Assembly: GCF_004344915.1 (NCBI RefSeq)
Contig: NZ_SKFG01000004.1
Location: 186,001 to 250,000 of the forward strand
Direction: 5' to 3'
Source: Paenibacillus albiflavus
Lineage (GTDB): Bacteria; Bacillota; Bacilli; Paenibacillales; NBRC-103111
Length of the DNA: 64,000 nucleotides
Below the pieces are notes generated by a model, which was given only the letters and a program-made list of their open reading frames with translations, was not told the DNA's origin and made no database searches. The position numbers were made by a program, and so were the translations under genes. Positions 52,332 to 60,501 of the stretch are shown one piece after another. Position 1 is the stretch's first letter. The number at the start of each line of letters is the position of its first letter.

Positions 52332-52781
52332 ATGGGAAACATATACAACCAATTGCATGCAGCGGAAATACTGACCCGTATCGAGAATTTAAATCCAAAT
52401 TCAAAACCACAGTGGGGAACAATGAATGTTGCTCAAATGTTGGCTCACTGCTCCTCGTTTCAAGACATCCCAATGGGAAATTCCTTTCCCCCTAGAGATT
52501 GGATAGGAAGGTTAATCGGAAGGTTTGTGAAACCTATTGTTTATAATGACAAGCCAGCACCACACAATATGTCAACAATTCCGACCATACGTATTGCAGA
52601 TGACAGAGATTTTGAGACAGAAAAAGAGAGACTGAAACAAAAGATTGTAACTTTCCAAAGTAACGGTCCGGAAAAATGTTCAGACCATCCACACCCTTTT
52701 TTCGGCAAACTCACTCCTGAGCAGTGGGGTAAAGGAATTTATAAGCATTTAGACCATCATTTAAGGCAATTTGGTGTTTAG
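52332..52781 (+). CDS. DUF1569/DinB-like protein
   Basis: About 149 residues. The phrases RIENLNPNSKPQWGTMNVAQML, AHCSSFQDIPMG and PHPFFGKLTPEQWGKGIYKHLDHHLRQFG are typical of DUF1569 proteins, DinB-like four-helix bundles with a His-based metal site. Function unknown. ATG 52332 is 7 bases after AAGGGAG, and an upstream GTG at 52326 is closer to the site and less likely. Confidence 0.8.
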   Translation: MGNIYNQLHAAEILTRIENLNPNSKPQWGTMNVAQMLAHCSSFQDIPMGNSFPPRDWIGRLIGRFVKPIVYNDKPAPHNMSTIPTIRIADDRDFETEKERLKQKIVTFQSNGPEKCSDHPHPFFGKLTPEQWGKGIYKHLDHHLRQFGV

Positions 52782-52823
52782 TATTTTTTCGCAAGGATTA
52801 GTAATTGTTCATGTAAGTTCTAT

Positions 52824-52868
52824 ATACATCACCATGTGGCCTAAGCGCCCCGGCGATGTATTTTTTTA
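52824..52868 (+). terminator. Terminator after the DUF1569-like gene
   Basis: ATACATC (52824-52830) pairs with GATGTAT (52855-52861), extended by CC/GG across one mismatch, then TTTTTTTA. The loop is long, but the T-run is strong. Confidence 0.6.
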
Positions 52869-52924
52869 TTCCTCGAAATCAACATGGAGTCAACATTTTC
52901 AACAAGTATCTGGAAAAATAGCTC

Positions 52925-52955
52925 TTGACCTTAAAGCAACTTTAAGGTGTATGAT
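52925..52955 (+). promoter_or_regulatory. MerR-type promoter with 19-bp spacer and central operator
   Basis: TTGACC (52925-52930) and TATGAT (52950-52955) are 19 bases apart. The spacer holds the perfect palindrome ACCTTAAAG-CAA-CTTTAAGGT (52928-52948). The over-long spacer with an operator inside is diagnostic of MerR-family activation by DNA distortion. A MerR gene lies at the end of the transcription unit. Confidence 0.85.
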
Positions 52956-52996
52956 AATCTCACCCGGGAATATTCCAAAAAGTGGGGGTTGCATAA

Positions 52997-53788
52997 ATGG
53001 AGACACCTAATTTTAAGTTTGACGGCGGTTTTATTATGGTGCCGTGGGATCAGTTCGATGAGGCAGTAGAATGGTATTCTGATAAAATGGGATGGAAATT
53101 AATAGGTACGGGCAATGGGCCGGTCGGCAGGAAGGCTTTCTTCAAAATGCCTGGGTCTGGACAAGCCAATTTGAAGTCGTTCGAAAGCGAATTAAGCCAC
53201 TTTACGTCCGAAGATTATTTTGAAGGGAATTGCAGGTTCTGCTTTCGCACGGCCAATCTGGATCAGACATTGGAATACTTCAATAATCAAGGCGTTAAAT
53301 GTAACGCGCCGTTAAAGATGCCGGACGGAACGCGTTCCGCCGATATTATCGCATTCGGAAATGTTCGCCTGACATTAAGCGAAGACAGGAAGTTGGAAGG
53401 TAAATTCCCTGAATCGCGCGTCATTCAATACGCTGCCAAGCCATTATGGTTAGGTGTCACCGATTTGGAAGAATCAATTAATTGGTATTCGCGGATATGC
53501 GGTTGGGAAAGTTCGAAGAAAAATTTTCAAGACCGTGGATTTGCGTTGATGCGCGAAACATGGGACTTCGTCTGGCTGCAAAAAGTGAATGTCGAGCTAC
53601 CATCAAAAAAGGCCAATCCCGGAGCCAGGTTATACTTCAGGATTAAAAAGCAAGAGGATCTGTATAAGACGAATGAATGGCTCAAAGGGCAGGGAATTGA
53701 AGTATCCGAAATTATAGGGGAGCGTTGGAAAGGATTCCATTTCTATGATCCGGACGGGAATCGATTAAACGTGTGGAGTTATTATTAA
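52997..53788 (+). CDS. Two-domain VOC protein under MerR-type control
   Basis: A 263-residue protein of two VOC units. The first starts FIMVPWDQFDEAVEWYSDKMGW, the second LGVTDLEESINWYSRICGWES, and the end is GFHFYDPDGNRLNVWS. It could bind or modify a toxic hydrophobic ligand (the bleomycin-resistance or glyoxalase/dioxygenase families share the fold). It is the first gene after the 19-bp-spacer promoter and directly precedes the MerR regulator, so it is very likely the regulator's target. Confidence 0.86.
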   Translation: METPNFKFDGGFIMVPWDQFDEAVEWYSDKMGWKLIGTGNGPVGRKAFFKMPGSGQANLKSFESELSHFTSEDYFEGNCRFCFRTANLDQTLEYFNNQGVKCNAPLKMPDGTRSADIIAFGNVRLTLSEDRKLEGKFPESRVIQYAAKPLWLGVTDLEESINWYSRICGWESSKKNFQDRGFALMRETWDFVWLQKVNVELPSKKANPGARLYFRIKKQEDLYKTNEWLKGQGIEVSEIIGERWKGFHFYDPDGNRLNVWSYY

Positions 53789-53812
53789 TGAGGGTGGTAG
53801 GAGGAGGAACCG

Positions 53813-54637
53813 TTGAAAACAAACATGACCATTCAAAGCTTTTCCGAGCGGACGGGTCTTCCTGCCAGCACGCTTCGTTATTACGAAAAAGAAGGGCTGC
53901 TGCAGCCAAGTCATCGTGCGGATAACGGGTATCGATACTATCGGGAGGATCAGATCCCGAGCGCCTTAAAGATTCATACGCTGCGCCAAGCGGGAATTGG
54001 CCTAATAGAGATCCGTCATTATCTTGCTGCGGATGCTGACGGGCAGGCAAGATGGCTGCGCAAATGGCGGCAGGACGTCGACGCGAAACTGTTGGCGCTG
54101 AATGTAGCCAAACAGTACCTGGATGGTGTCGATTCCGTTGATGAGCATATCCGGTTGGTTAGATGGTCTCAGTCCACGAGGATGCTTTGGTTTCGGCATC
54201 GTGTCAAACGCCAGCTTCATCCGTTTGCACAGGCCATAGATGAGAGTGCGGCTTACTTAGAAAAGAGAGGGCTCTTGCATGCGAAAGAGGCTTATGTACG
54301 ACAGGAACGAATGATCGGAGATGAGATGCTCGGCAAAGTCGGTTTTCGCTTACCTATGAAGTCAGCCATACCGGACGATTGGAAGCATGAAACCGAGCTT
54401 GAAGTTGAGCTTGAAGTCTTACAGCCCACACTGTTCGTTACACTTGATTGCTTGTCTACCGATCCTTACGCTTGTTTTAGTTTAATGCTCGTTTTGCAAT
54501 CGTTCGGATTCGAGCCGGCAGGTCCGAATATGGAGCGGTATCAGCTTCACGACAAGATGCATTACCAATGGATGATTCCTGTGGTTCATGGTGAAGAAAC
54601 TGGACCTTATACATCAAACCGTTGCATAAACAGATGA
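53813..54637 (+). CDS. MerR-family transcriptional regulator
   Basis: A 274-residue protein. The N-terminal winged helix TIQSFSERTGLPASTLRYYE is followed by GYRYYREDQIPSALKIHTLR and a dimer helix. The C-terminal 150 residues look like an effector-binding domain (LEVELEVLQPTLFVTLDCLS), as in BmrR-type multidrug sensors. The TTG start at 53813 is 7 bases after AGGAGG; ATG 53825 is too far. It is co-transcribed with the two-domain VOC gene from the MerR-type promoter. Confidence 0.87.
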   Translation: MKTNMTIQSFSERTGLPASTLRYYEKEGLLQPSHRADNGYRYYREDQIPSALKIHTLRQAGIGLIEIRHYLAADADGQARWLRKWRQDVDAKLLALNVAKQYLDGVDSVDEHIRLVRWSQSTRMLWFRHRVKRQLHPFAQAIDESAAYLEKRGLLHAKEAYVRQERMIGDEMLGKVGFRLPMKSAIPDDWKHETELEVELEVLQPTLFVTLDCLSTDPYACFSLMLVLQSFGFEPAGPNMERYQLHDKMHYQWMIPVVHGEETGPYTSNRCINR

Positions 54638-54749
54638 GCAAGAAAATGCTGAACCGTTTAATAGTGCTTGAGGCTTGCAAAAAAGTAGTGTTCTCGCCTG
54701 TACGGACATTCAAGTCAGCCTGAAGAAGATTAATATAACAGGAGACTAG
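54634..54749 (+). pseudogene. Possible remnant of a transposase N-terminus (ISNCY-like)
   Basis: An ATG overlapping the merR stop opens a 29-codon frame, MSKKMLNRLIVLEACKKVV, reminiscent of the LNRLxVIxxV start of ISNCY transposases. After a frame change a second piece (TDIQVSLKKINITGD, stop 54747-54749) resembles the following RQVxRLKKxYxxxGD segment. No further transposase sequence or terminal repeats are visible. Tentative. Confidence 0.3.
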
Positions 54750-54832
54750 ATAGCTGGGTATTAAAGGAATATGCGGGGCGTACGTCAAAGTTACAAATGC
54801 ACCTTAATTTATAATTCGAAGGAGATATGAGA

Positions 54833-55273
54833 ATGAGCTTAAAGGTGGAACCGTTGGATTTACACAAGGCTGATATATCAGGGTCTAAGTGGCAGGATGT
54901 TAAAGCTGAGGAACTTGATATTGATAATGTCAGCTTGGCAAAGACGAATATAAATAACGTAAACATGAGTGGAATGATTTTGAATGATGTTAATCTGTCG
55001 GGATTAAGCATTAGGGATGCTAATTTTAGCCACGCTGTTATTGACCATATCCATCTGTTTGGAACAGAATTTCATAATGTCGTTCTTCCTATGGAGGGGG
55101 ATGGAAATTATAATCCCGATGGGCAATATAAACCAGTAAGTTTTCATAACTGTAACCTTTCTAATGGACAATTAAGAAATTGTGATTTATCAAATGTTGA
55201 GATAACTGATTGTGACATTACGGGATTGAAAATAAACGGTATCTTAATCTCGGATTTAATCAAGGATAAATAA
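54833..55273 (+). CDS. Pentapeptide-repeat protein
   Basis: About 146 residues with repeating A/N-(L/V/I)-x-x units characteristic of a right-handed quadrilateral beta helix: ADISGSKWQDVKAEELDIDN, NMSGMILNDVNLSGLSIRDA, then CNLSNGQLRNCDLSNVEITD. Such proteins can mimic DNA (for example Qnr/Mfp gyrase protectors) or have unknown roles. ATG 54833 is 8 bases after GGAG; ATG 54827 is too close. A terminator follows. Confidence 0.85.
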   Translation: MSLKVEPLDLHKADISGSKWQDVKAEELDIDNVSLAKTNINNVNMSGMILNDVNLSGLSIRDANFSHAVIDHIHLFGTEFHNVVLPMEGDGNYNPDGQYKPVSFHNCNLSNGQLRNCDLSNVEITDCDITGLKINGILISDLIKDK

Positions 55274-55284
55274 AAGACAAGTAT

Positions 55285-55306
55285 GGCTGCTTAAGCAGCC
55301 GTTTTT
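55285..55306 (+). terminator. Terminator after the pentapeptide-repeat gene
   Basis: GGCTGC-TTAA-GCAGCC (55285-55300), then GTTTTTATTT. Confidence 0.85.
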
Positions 55307-55382
55307 ATTTCTACGCAAAGCTATATAGATGTGGGGGCTGGAATGGTTGGATCGGGTAAAGGTCGTAAACAAGGATAGGAAA

Positions 55383-56099
55383 ATGGGTTACATTATCCTG
55401 TATCTACTATCATTATTAGCTCTATGTGGATTAAATCTGTTGGTCCCGGAGACTAAGTTACTGTGGTATTTGGGTGCTGTTGTCGTATCCTCTGTTCTTT
55501 GGTGGAAGAATCGGAATATTAACCATAGAGACGTTGGCTGTGGGGTTGTGTTAGGTGGCTTAGCATTTTTTCCTTACTACTTTATGGGAGTGGCCACATT
55601 TTTCGCTTATATAGGCGCTGTGAGCGTATTTAAGAAAAGTAAACACAAAATTAAGTTCTTAAAAGAAACGAATAGAAGAGGCATTTCCGTAACTCTCTTG
55701 TTTATTGTGACCTTTGGTATAGTTCTAGGAACGATTAATGTCTTTCTAAATGATGCTAACCTGAATCCCGGTATCCAATTGTATTGGATTTGTAGGGCGT
55801 TAACAGCAGGGATTTGCGAGGAAATCATTTTCCGGTTTCTGCTTTTTTCCATATTTGCAACAATCATTGGGAATAAAGATTATACAAGGCTTGAAGGCTG
55901 GATCAGTTATTTCATCATGATTGTCCCGCATGTACTAATCCATTTTGACATGTCTTCCATTAATCTTCTATCCGTGATTGTATTATCGGTTGTATTCGGT
56001 TTACCATTTGCTTTATTGCAAAGGAAGCGGGATTTAACGTCGGCGATGGGCAGTCACTTTATTGTTGATTTGATCCGATTTGTCACATTCCAGGCATAA
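55383..56099 (+). CDS. CPBP/Abi-family intramembrane protein (putative protease)
   Basis: About 238 residues with seven or so hydrophobic helices. The catalytic-type motifs are GICEEIIFRFLLF (EExxxR), PHVLIHF and GSHFIVDLIRF, as in Rce1/CPBP intramembrane endopeptidases, which in bacilli often act in bacteriocin self-immunity. The start at ATG 55383 follows AAGGATAGGA; an ATG at 55329 would add 18 polar residues and has no ribosome site. Confidence 0.78.
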   Translation: MGYIILYLLSLLALCGLNLLVPETKLLWYLGAVVVSSVLWWKNRNINHRDVGCGVVLGGLAFFPYYFMGVATFFAYIGAVSVFKKSKHKIKFLKETNRRGISVTLLFIVTFGIVLGTINVFLNDANLNPGIQLYWICRALTAGICEEIIFRFLLFSIFATIIGNKDYTRLEGWISYFIMIVPHVLIHFDMSSINLLSVIVLSVVFGLPFALLQRKRDLTSAMGSHFIVDLIRFVTFQA

Positions 56100-56239
56100 T
56101 AGAGGAAGGCATTTTAAAGAAACTAGGGCCAGCTAGGGTATGAATGTTTATAATCAAACTTTACCTTGTTTGTATGAAAATGTTGGTATACAGTTTGAAG
56201 CATAAATATATAAACCCTATTTAGAGAGTGGGATGTGCA

Positions 56240-56791
56240 ATGAAAATAGATGTAACGCTGACTGATAAAAACGAAGCCTATATTATTAAAAATCTGTATC
56301 CTCTTTATCTACATGATTTATCGGGACACCACGGTCTTATCCCGGGACATATTCCCAACGTACATGGAATTTTTGAGGAAAGTATAGAATATAAAACTTT
56401 AACTGATCAATATGATGTTCAAAACATATGGTGGAACAAACCTGGCTGTCTCCATCCTTTCTTAATAAGAGTTGATGAAATTCCAGCAGGATTTGCACTT
56501 ATTGCCACACCCCCCCATTGTTCAAAAGGAATCGACTACTTTGTAAACGAGTTCTTTCTGCTCCAGCCCTTTAGAGGAAATGGAGTTGCCGAAAATGCTG
56601 CGATTCAAGTGTTTGAGAGCTTCAAAGGTAAGTGGGAACTCTTTACCAATCCATCAGAGCGAAATATAGTTGCACAAAAATTTTGGCGAAGAACAATGTC
56701 AAACTATACAAATAGTAACTTTGAGGAAGAGTGCGGGGAGACATTCGATGGGTATAAGTTAATCTTTAGGTTTAATAATACTGATCATTGA
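56240..56791 (+). CDS. GNAT-fold acetyltransferase
   Basis: About 183 residues. EFFLLQPFRGNGVAENAAIQVF is the acetyl-CoA motif, and NPSERNIVAQKFWRRTMSNYT the usual fourth motif. The N-terminal region (LYPLYLHDLSGHHG) matches the GNAT group often annotated as putative streptothricin or general acetyltransferases. A GTG at 56228 is the alternative start. Substrate unknown. Confidence 0.8.
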   Translation: MKIDVTLTDKNEAYIIKNLYPLYLHDLSGHHGLIPGHIPNVHGIFEESIEYKTLTDQYDVQNIWWNKPGCLHPFLIRVDEIPAGFALIATPPHCSKGIDYFVNEFFLLQPFRGNGVAENAAIQVFESFKGKWELFTNPSERNIVAQKFWRRTMSNYTNSNFEEECGETFDGYKLIFRFNNTDH

Positions 56792-56831
56792 AAATCTTGA
56801 TTAGGTATATGATCGCTTCTCTCAAAAAACA

Positions 56832-56860
56832 ATGAAAAAGCCGCCGGAGGTCCGACGGCG
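56832..56860 (-). terminator. Terminator of the minus-strand sigma/anti-sigma operon
   Basis: Stem 56840-56847 with 56852-56859 (GCCGCCGG/CCGACGGC, one G-T pair), loop AGGT, followed on the minus strand by TTTTTC. Confidence 0.8.
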
Positions 56861-56882
56861 ATGATGTGAATGTATGGAACTA

Positions 56883-57581
56883 TTAGTTCCCATACTTCTC
56901 CCAATATTGCTTCAAGTATTTCTGTAACTCGGCATCTAGATTACCATCGCCTTCTTTTGCATCCGACTCGGCGCTCATGATTGCGGCCGCAAGCGGTCCG
57001 CTTATGCCCCTGTTACCACCTCCCACTCCCTTATCCGGCAGCCACTCCATTTGAGAGTACCATCGCTCTGCATAGTCCTTCTTACCACCTGCATTTTTTA
57101 CAATATACACCCTGTGAAGGACATTGGCTTGATCGTGATAATCGTAGTAGTAGTAACCACTCTCGGACAGTGGCTTCGAGATATCGATCTTCTCTCCGTT
57201 GACTGTCAGCAGCAGTTTGTGACCCTTCTCTTTGACCAGCCATTCACTTTGCGTTTCACCGTCGACACCTACGTTCGTATGGTGATCGTCTATCTTCACG
57301 ATCTCGACGGATCCTCCGTCGGCAAAAAAGATTCGGTGCACCTCGCATTTAATGGCCGAGACGACCTGCTCGTTCGTGGCCCCATAGGCGGTAACTGATA
57401 AAAGAAACACGAACAAGCACACGGCAAGTGGGGAGACTAATTTCCGACGGTGAGTTTGGTTGATGATGGTCGTTCTGGTTTGGTTCTCCGATTGTGATCT
57501 AATTTCGTTTAACATTTTGGCGCGTTGAGCTTCACTCGGCGTCATCGCCTCGAATACGTTATTCAGTAGAAAGTTGGACAT
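56883..57581 (-). CDS. Probable anti-sigma or membrane-anchored regulatory partner of the upstream ECF sigma factor
   Basis: A 232-residue protein: a cytoplasmic N-terminal part of about 48 residues, one hydrophobic segment (LAVCLFVFLLSVTAYGA), then an external domain rich in Tyr, Asp and Gly. Its start overlaps the sigma-factor gene by 23 bases. I recognise no named family, but size, topology and coupling are those of an ECF anti-sigma factor. Confidence 0.72.
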   Translation of the reverse strand: MSNFLLNNVFEAMTPSEAQRAKMLNEIRSQSENQTRTTIINQTHRRKLVSPLAVCLFVFLLSVTAYGATNEQVVSAIKCEVHRIFFADGGSVEIVKIDDHHTNVGVDGETQSEWLVKEKGHKLLLTVNGEKIDISKPLSESGYYYYDYHDQANVLHRVYIVKNAGGKKDYAERWYSQMEWLPDKGVGGGNRGISGPLAAAIMSAESDAKEGDGNLDAELQKYLKQYWEKYGN

Positions 57582-58065
57582 GTGAATCCCCCATTTCGGT
57601 CTTCAATCTCTTGCGTCCTGCGGCCAACTGGGTCTGCACGGTACTCTCTTTGCGTCCCAGCATGGCAGCGATTTCTTTAACTGCGTAGTTCTCATAATAG
57701 TAGAGGTAAAGCACGGTCTTATACTTCTCCGGAAGCTTAAGCAGTTTCTCTAGCATGTCCGTAGTGGTTTCCTTATCGGCCTGCCTTGCTAATTCAGGCA
57801 ATTTATCCAAGCGAACACGACGGGTTTTCCACCAACTCTTTAAGAAGTCTTTGCAATAATTTCTCGTCGCAACGACGAGCCAGGCCTTAGCATGTTCACT
57901 GTCGGAAAAGGACATTTCGCGCCCAAGCAGCTTTAGGAATACGGATTGAACTGCGTCCTCTGCGTCGGCAGCATTGCGTAGATACATATAGCAGAGCCTG
58001 TACACTGTATCCACGTGGCGCTGGTAGATCTTTTCCCATTCATGATCAGCGCTGAATGGCTCCAT
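57559..58065 (-). CDS. ECF-type RNA polymerase sigma factor
   Basis: A 168-residue sigma-70 family protein. Region 2 is HVDTVYRLCYMYLRNAADAEDAVQSVFLK, and region 4 is YKTVLYLYYYENYAVKEIAAML followed by GRKESTVQTQLAAGRKRLK. GGAGGTG is 9 bases ahead of the ATG. It forms an operon with the following membrane protein, and is divergent from a second ECF operon about 340 bases away. Confidence 0.9.
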   Translation of the reverse strand: MEPFSADHEWEKIYQRHVDTVYRLCYMYLRNAADAEDAVQSVFLKLLGREMSFSDSEHAKAWLVVATRNYCKDFLKSWWKTRRVRLDKLPELARQADKETTTDMLEKLLKLPEKYKTVLYLYYYENYAVKEIAAMLGRKESTVQTQLAAGRKRLKTEMGDSHVQLSTE

Positions 58066-58226
58066 CCCTTTTCACCTCCGTATATAACACGATTCAGAAC
58101 CTCAAAATATCCTACTACTTTCTAAAAAACACAGAAGTCAGTCCTTTCTTGCAGGGTAAGAACTCAGCAATTATTATCAAGACAATCTTCGTTTAAAGCC
58201 GTATTCTTCTTATTAAAAGGTGATTT

Positions 58227-58352
58227 ATGGGATATTACAAATACATTCGAGATACCGTCGATAATATTGAAGAACATCTATGCGATTATCTTTCTCGTCA
58301 GCCCCGTTGTCCACGGTTTCTAGGATTGATTTATTTTTGGTGTTACCCGTGA
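58227..58352 (+). pseudogene. Decayed N-terminus of an AraC/GyrI-type regulator
   Basis: AAAAGG then ATG 58227 open a 41-codon frame beginning MGYYKYIRDTVDNIEEHLCDY, very like the opening YxxIxxxxDYIEENL of AraC-type HTH regulators. After about residue 22 the frame loses similarity. In another frame just downstream the phrase FGVTREP resembles the later FxxVTGEP of the same family, suggesting deletion and frameshift. It occupies part of the gap of about 340 bases between the two divergent ECF operons. Confidence 0.4.
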
Positions 58353-58408
58353 ACCTAACCGATTGCCATATGATCTAATATATAGATAACGAGAAGGCGG
58401 TGAGCATA

Positions 58409-58936
58409 GTGAACCATTCGGATGATGTCATCCGAGCACAAAAGGGAAACCACGAGGCGTTTGTGCGTCTGATCAAAGCGTCCGAGCCTTCGATGTACCG
58501 GGTGGCCAAATCATTTTTGAAAACCGACATGGAGTGCGCCGATGCGATTCAGGAAACGATTCTAAAGGCATTTCAGGCGATACGTTCGATTAAGGAACCC
58601 GATTATTTCAAAACGTGGCTTATACGCATTTTGATCAATGTTTGTCAACGAATGTTGAAGATGAACAAACAAGTCATTCCAATGGCGGAACTCACAGAAC
58701 GGTCGTACGAAAATAAAATGCAGCAGGGCTTGGAGTTGTGGGAGGCCGTACAATCACTGGAAGAGGAGCTGCGGATCATCGTGACGCTGTTTTATATCGA
58801 GGATGTGCCGTTGAAGGACATTGCATTGATGTTGGACGTGCCGGAGGGAACGATCAAATCGCGTTTATACCGCGCCCGGGAGAAGTTGGTTTGTTTTTTG
58901 AGCGTTAAGGATGAAAGGAGCGTTAAGTATGAATGA
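58409..58936 (+). CDS. ECF-type RNA polymerase sigma factor
   Basis: A sigma factor of about 175 residues (SigV/SigW/CsfT-like). Region 2 is FVRLIKASEPSMYRVAKSFLKTDMECADAIQETILKAF, given here as its ends FVRLIKASEPSMYRV and ECADAIQETIL, and region 4 is IVTLFYIEDVPLKDIALML with VPEGTIKSRLYRAREKL. GTG 58409 is 8 bases after AGAAGGCGG; the GTG at 58400 overlaps that site. The end overlaps the downstream anti-sigma gene by 8 bases. Confidence 0.88.
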   Translation: MNHSDDVIRAQKGNHEAFVRLIKASEPSMYRVAKSFLKTDMECADAIQETILKAFQAIRSIKEPDYFKTWLIRILINVCQRMLKMNKQVIPMAELTERSYENKMQQGLELWEAVQSLEEELRIIVTLFYIEDVPLKDIALMLDVPEGTIKSRLYRAREKLVCFLSVKDERSVKYE

Positions 58937-60296
58937 TTCATGGATTGATGAAGAACTTGGCCGTCGTCTCAAAATAGGGGGGGAGGGAACACCTCAACTT
59001 GTCAGGGCGCGTGTGGACGAAACGCTAGCAGCTCTGCCGACGAAGCGCCGCGTATTTCGTAAAGTCGGATATGCAACCATCGCTGCTTGCGTGGCCTTCG
59101 GTGGCTTAATAGGCGTAAGTGTAATGAATCCCGACGTGGCTCGAGCGGTTCGAAGTCTACCTGTAATTGGCTCCGTGTTCGAAATGCTAGGCGACGATGG
59201 AATTCGCCAGTCAGGGGAAGCCGGTCTGTCCTCCCGCGGCAACGTAACGGCAGAGGATCAAGGCATTACAATGACGATTACGGAAGTGCTTTATGACGGC
59301 GTCCGTTTATCGATTGGATACGTCATCGAGGGGGGCGATGATTTACGTCCAGAACGTGCCGAAATGTATGTAAATGGAAAGTCGGTTAATTTTAGCTCGG
59401 GAGAGCGAGGCAACAAGGTCGATGAGGGGGTGTACGCCGGTCTGATCGATTATAAGACGACCGAGATGCTGCCGGATCAATTTATATTAAAATTGGAATA
59501 CAGCAGGATGGAGGATTGGGAGAACAAAGTTGATGGCAATCCAAAGACAACCAAGGGGAATTGGTCGTTTGCAATCCCGGTGAAGAAGCTGACCGACGGT
59601 GTCTACGTCCACACCTTTAGTGGTAATGATGCGCCGAGGATACAATCTAAGGATGTTACGTTAACAGCCCGTAAAGTGACCTTCTCACCGGCGACGACAT
59701 CTGTAGAAGTGGATATGATCGAACCTACTGATATAGCAGAAGTTCCGTTCCACCAAAACCTATTCCAATTGTTTGACGATCGCGGGGTGCTCTTTCAGTT
59801 TACGGGCTCAACTAGCCACAGCCAAAGCAACAACGGCGATAAGGTTCGCCTGACGGAATATAGCCTCGAATTTGCGCCAATCGGCCGTATTCCGGAATAC
59901 TTGATTATCCGCCCGATTTCCGATTCATTCGAGACAGGAAAGAACGAGCACACAGCACCTCTGAATCAGCAGCAATTGCCGATCACGTTATCCCTAGGAG
60001 AAGCAGGCAAACTGACGGCTTCCCGGATCGAGTTCGCGGCGGACGAAACAAAGCTGTACTATGATATTGAAGGCGACAATCCTTATGAACAAGCGTATAA
60101 CGTATGGCTTGAGGATGATTCCGGCAATAAATACAAGGGTATGATGCCGCAGTTGATCGAGGCGGAGCCTGGGCGGTATAGGTTCGTCATGAAGCTTCCG
60201 CAGATCGATGCGCAGAAGCGACTGACATTATCCACGATCGAAACAAAGGCACCTGAGGTCGATAAACAACTCGAACTCAAGATTCCGATTCACTGA
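58929..60296 (+). CDS. DUF4179-domain membrane-anchored anti-sigma factor
   Basis: A 455-residue protein: a cytoplasmic part of about 45 residues, one hydrophobic segment (VGYATIAACVAFGGLIGVSV), then an external region starting ARAVRSLPVIGSVFEMLGDD, the DUF4179 signature, with GITMTITEVLYDGVRLSIGY. AAAGGAG lies 8 bases ahead of ATG 58929. Coupling with the ECF gene implies it sequesters that sigma factor and senses an envelope signal. Confidence 0.87.
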   Translation: MNDSWIDEELGRRLKIGGEGTPQLVRARVDETLAALPTKRRVFRKVGYATIAACVAFGGLIGVSVMNPDVARAVRSLPVIGSVFEMLGDDGIRQSGEAGLSSRGNVTAEDQGITMTITEVLYDGVRLSIGYVIEGGDDLRPERAEMYVNGKSVNFSSGERGNKVDEGVYAGLIDYKTTEMLPDQFILKLEYSRMEDWENKVDGNPKTTKGNWSFAIPVKKLTDGVYVHTFSGNDAPRIQSKDVTLTARKVTFSPATTSVEVDMIEPTDIAEVPFHQNLFQLFDDRGVLFQFTGSTSHSQSNNGDKVRLTEYSLEFAPIGRIPEYLIIRPISDSFETGKNEHTAPLNQQQLPITLSLGEAGKLTASRIEFAADETKLYYDIEGDNPYEQAYNVWLEDDSGNKYKGMMPQLIEAEPGRYRFVMKLPQIDAQKRLTLSTIETKAPEVDKQLELKIPIH

Positions 60297-60330
60297 AACA
60301 AAGTGACGTCGCATGCTATTTTAATATCGA

Positions 60331-60369
60331 AAAACCGGACTCTTCTTTATGAAGGAGTCCGGTTTTTTT
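60331..60369 (+). terminator. Terminator after the ECF/DUF4179 operon
   Basis: 15-bp stem with one bulge (60331-60345 with 60351-60366), loop TTTAT, followed by a T-run. Confidence 0.88.
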
Positions 60370-60417
60370 GTTGAAAGCATTTAACTCAGCCACAGGGCAC
60401 TATTTTATAAGTAAGTC

Positions 60418-60474
60418 TTGAAGCCGATAATTTATCGTGATAAAATTAGTTAACACAAGTTAATTTATTAACTT
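60418..60474 (+). promoter_or_regulatory. Promoter and TetR-type operator of the TetR-DUF4188 operon
   Basis: TTGAAG (60418-60423) and TAAAAT (60441-60446), 17-base spacer. The perfect palindrome AAGTTAAT-TT-ATTAACTT (60457-60474) covers the predicted start of transcription, a typical autorepression site. Confidence 0.65.
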
Positions 60475-60501
60475 AAGTAAATTATAAAAGAAGGTACAGA
60501 T

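Noticed and set aside
52771-53010. A 79-codon frame between the DUF1569-like and VOC genes
   Set aside because: It runs through a terminator and the MerR-type promoter and has no ribosome site.
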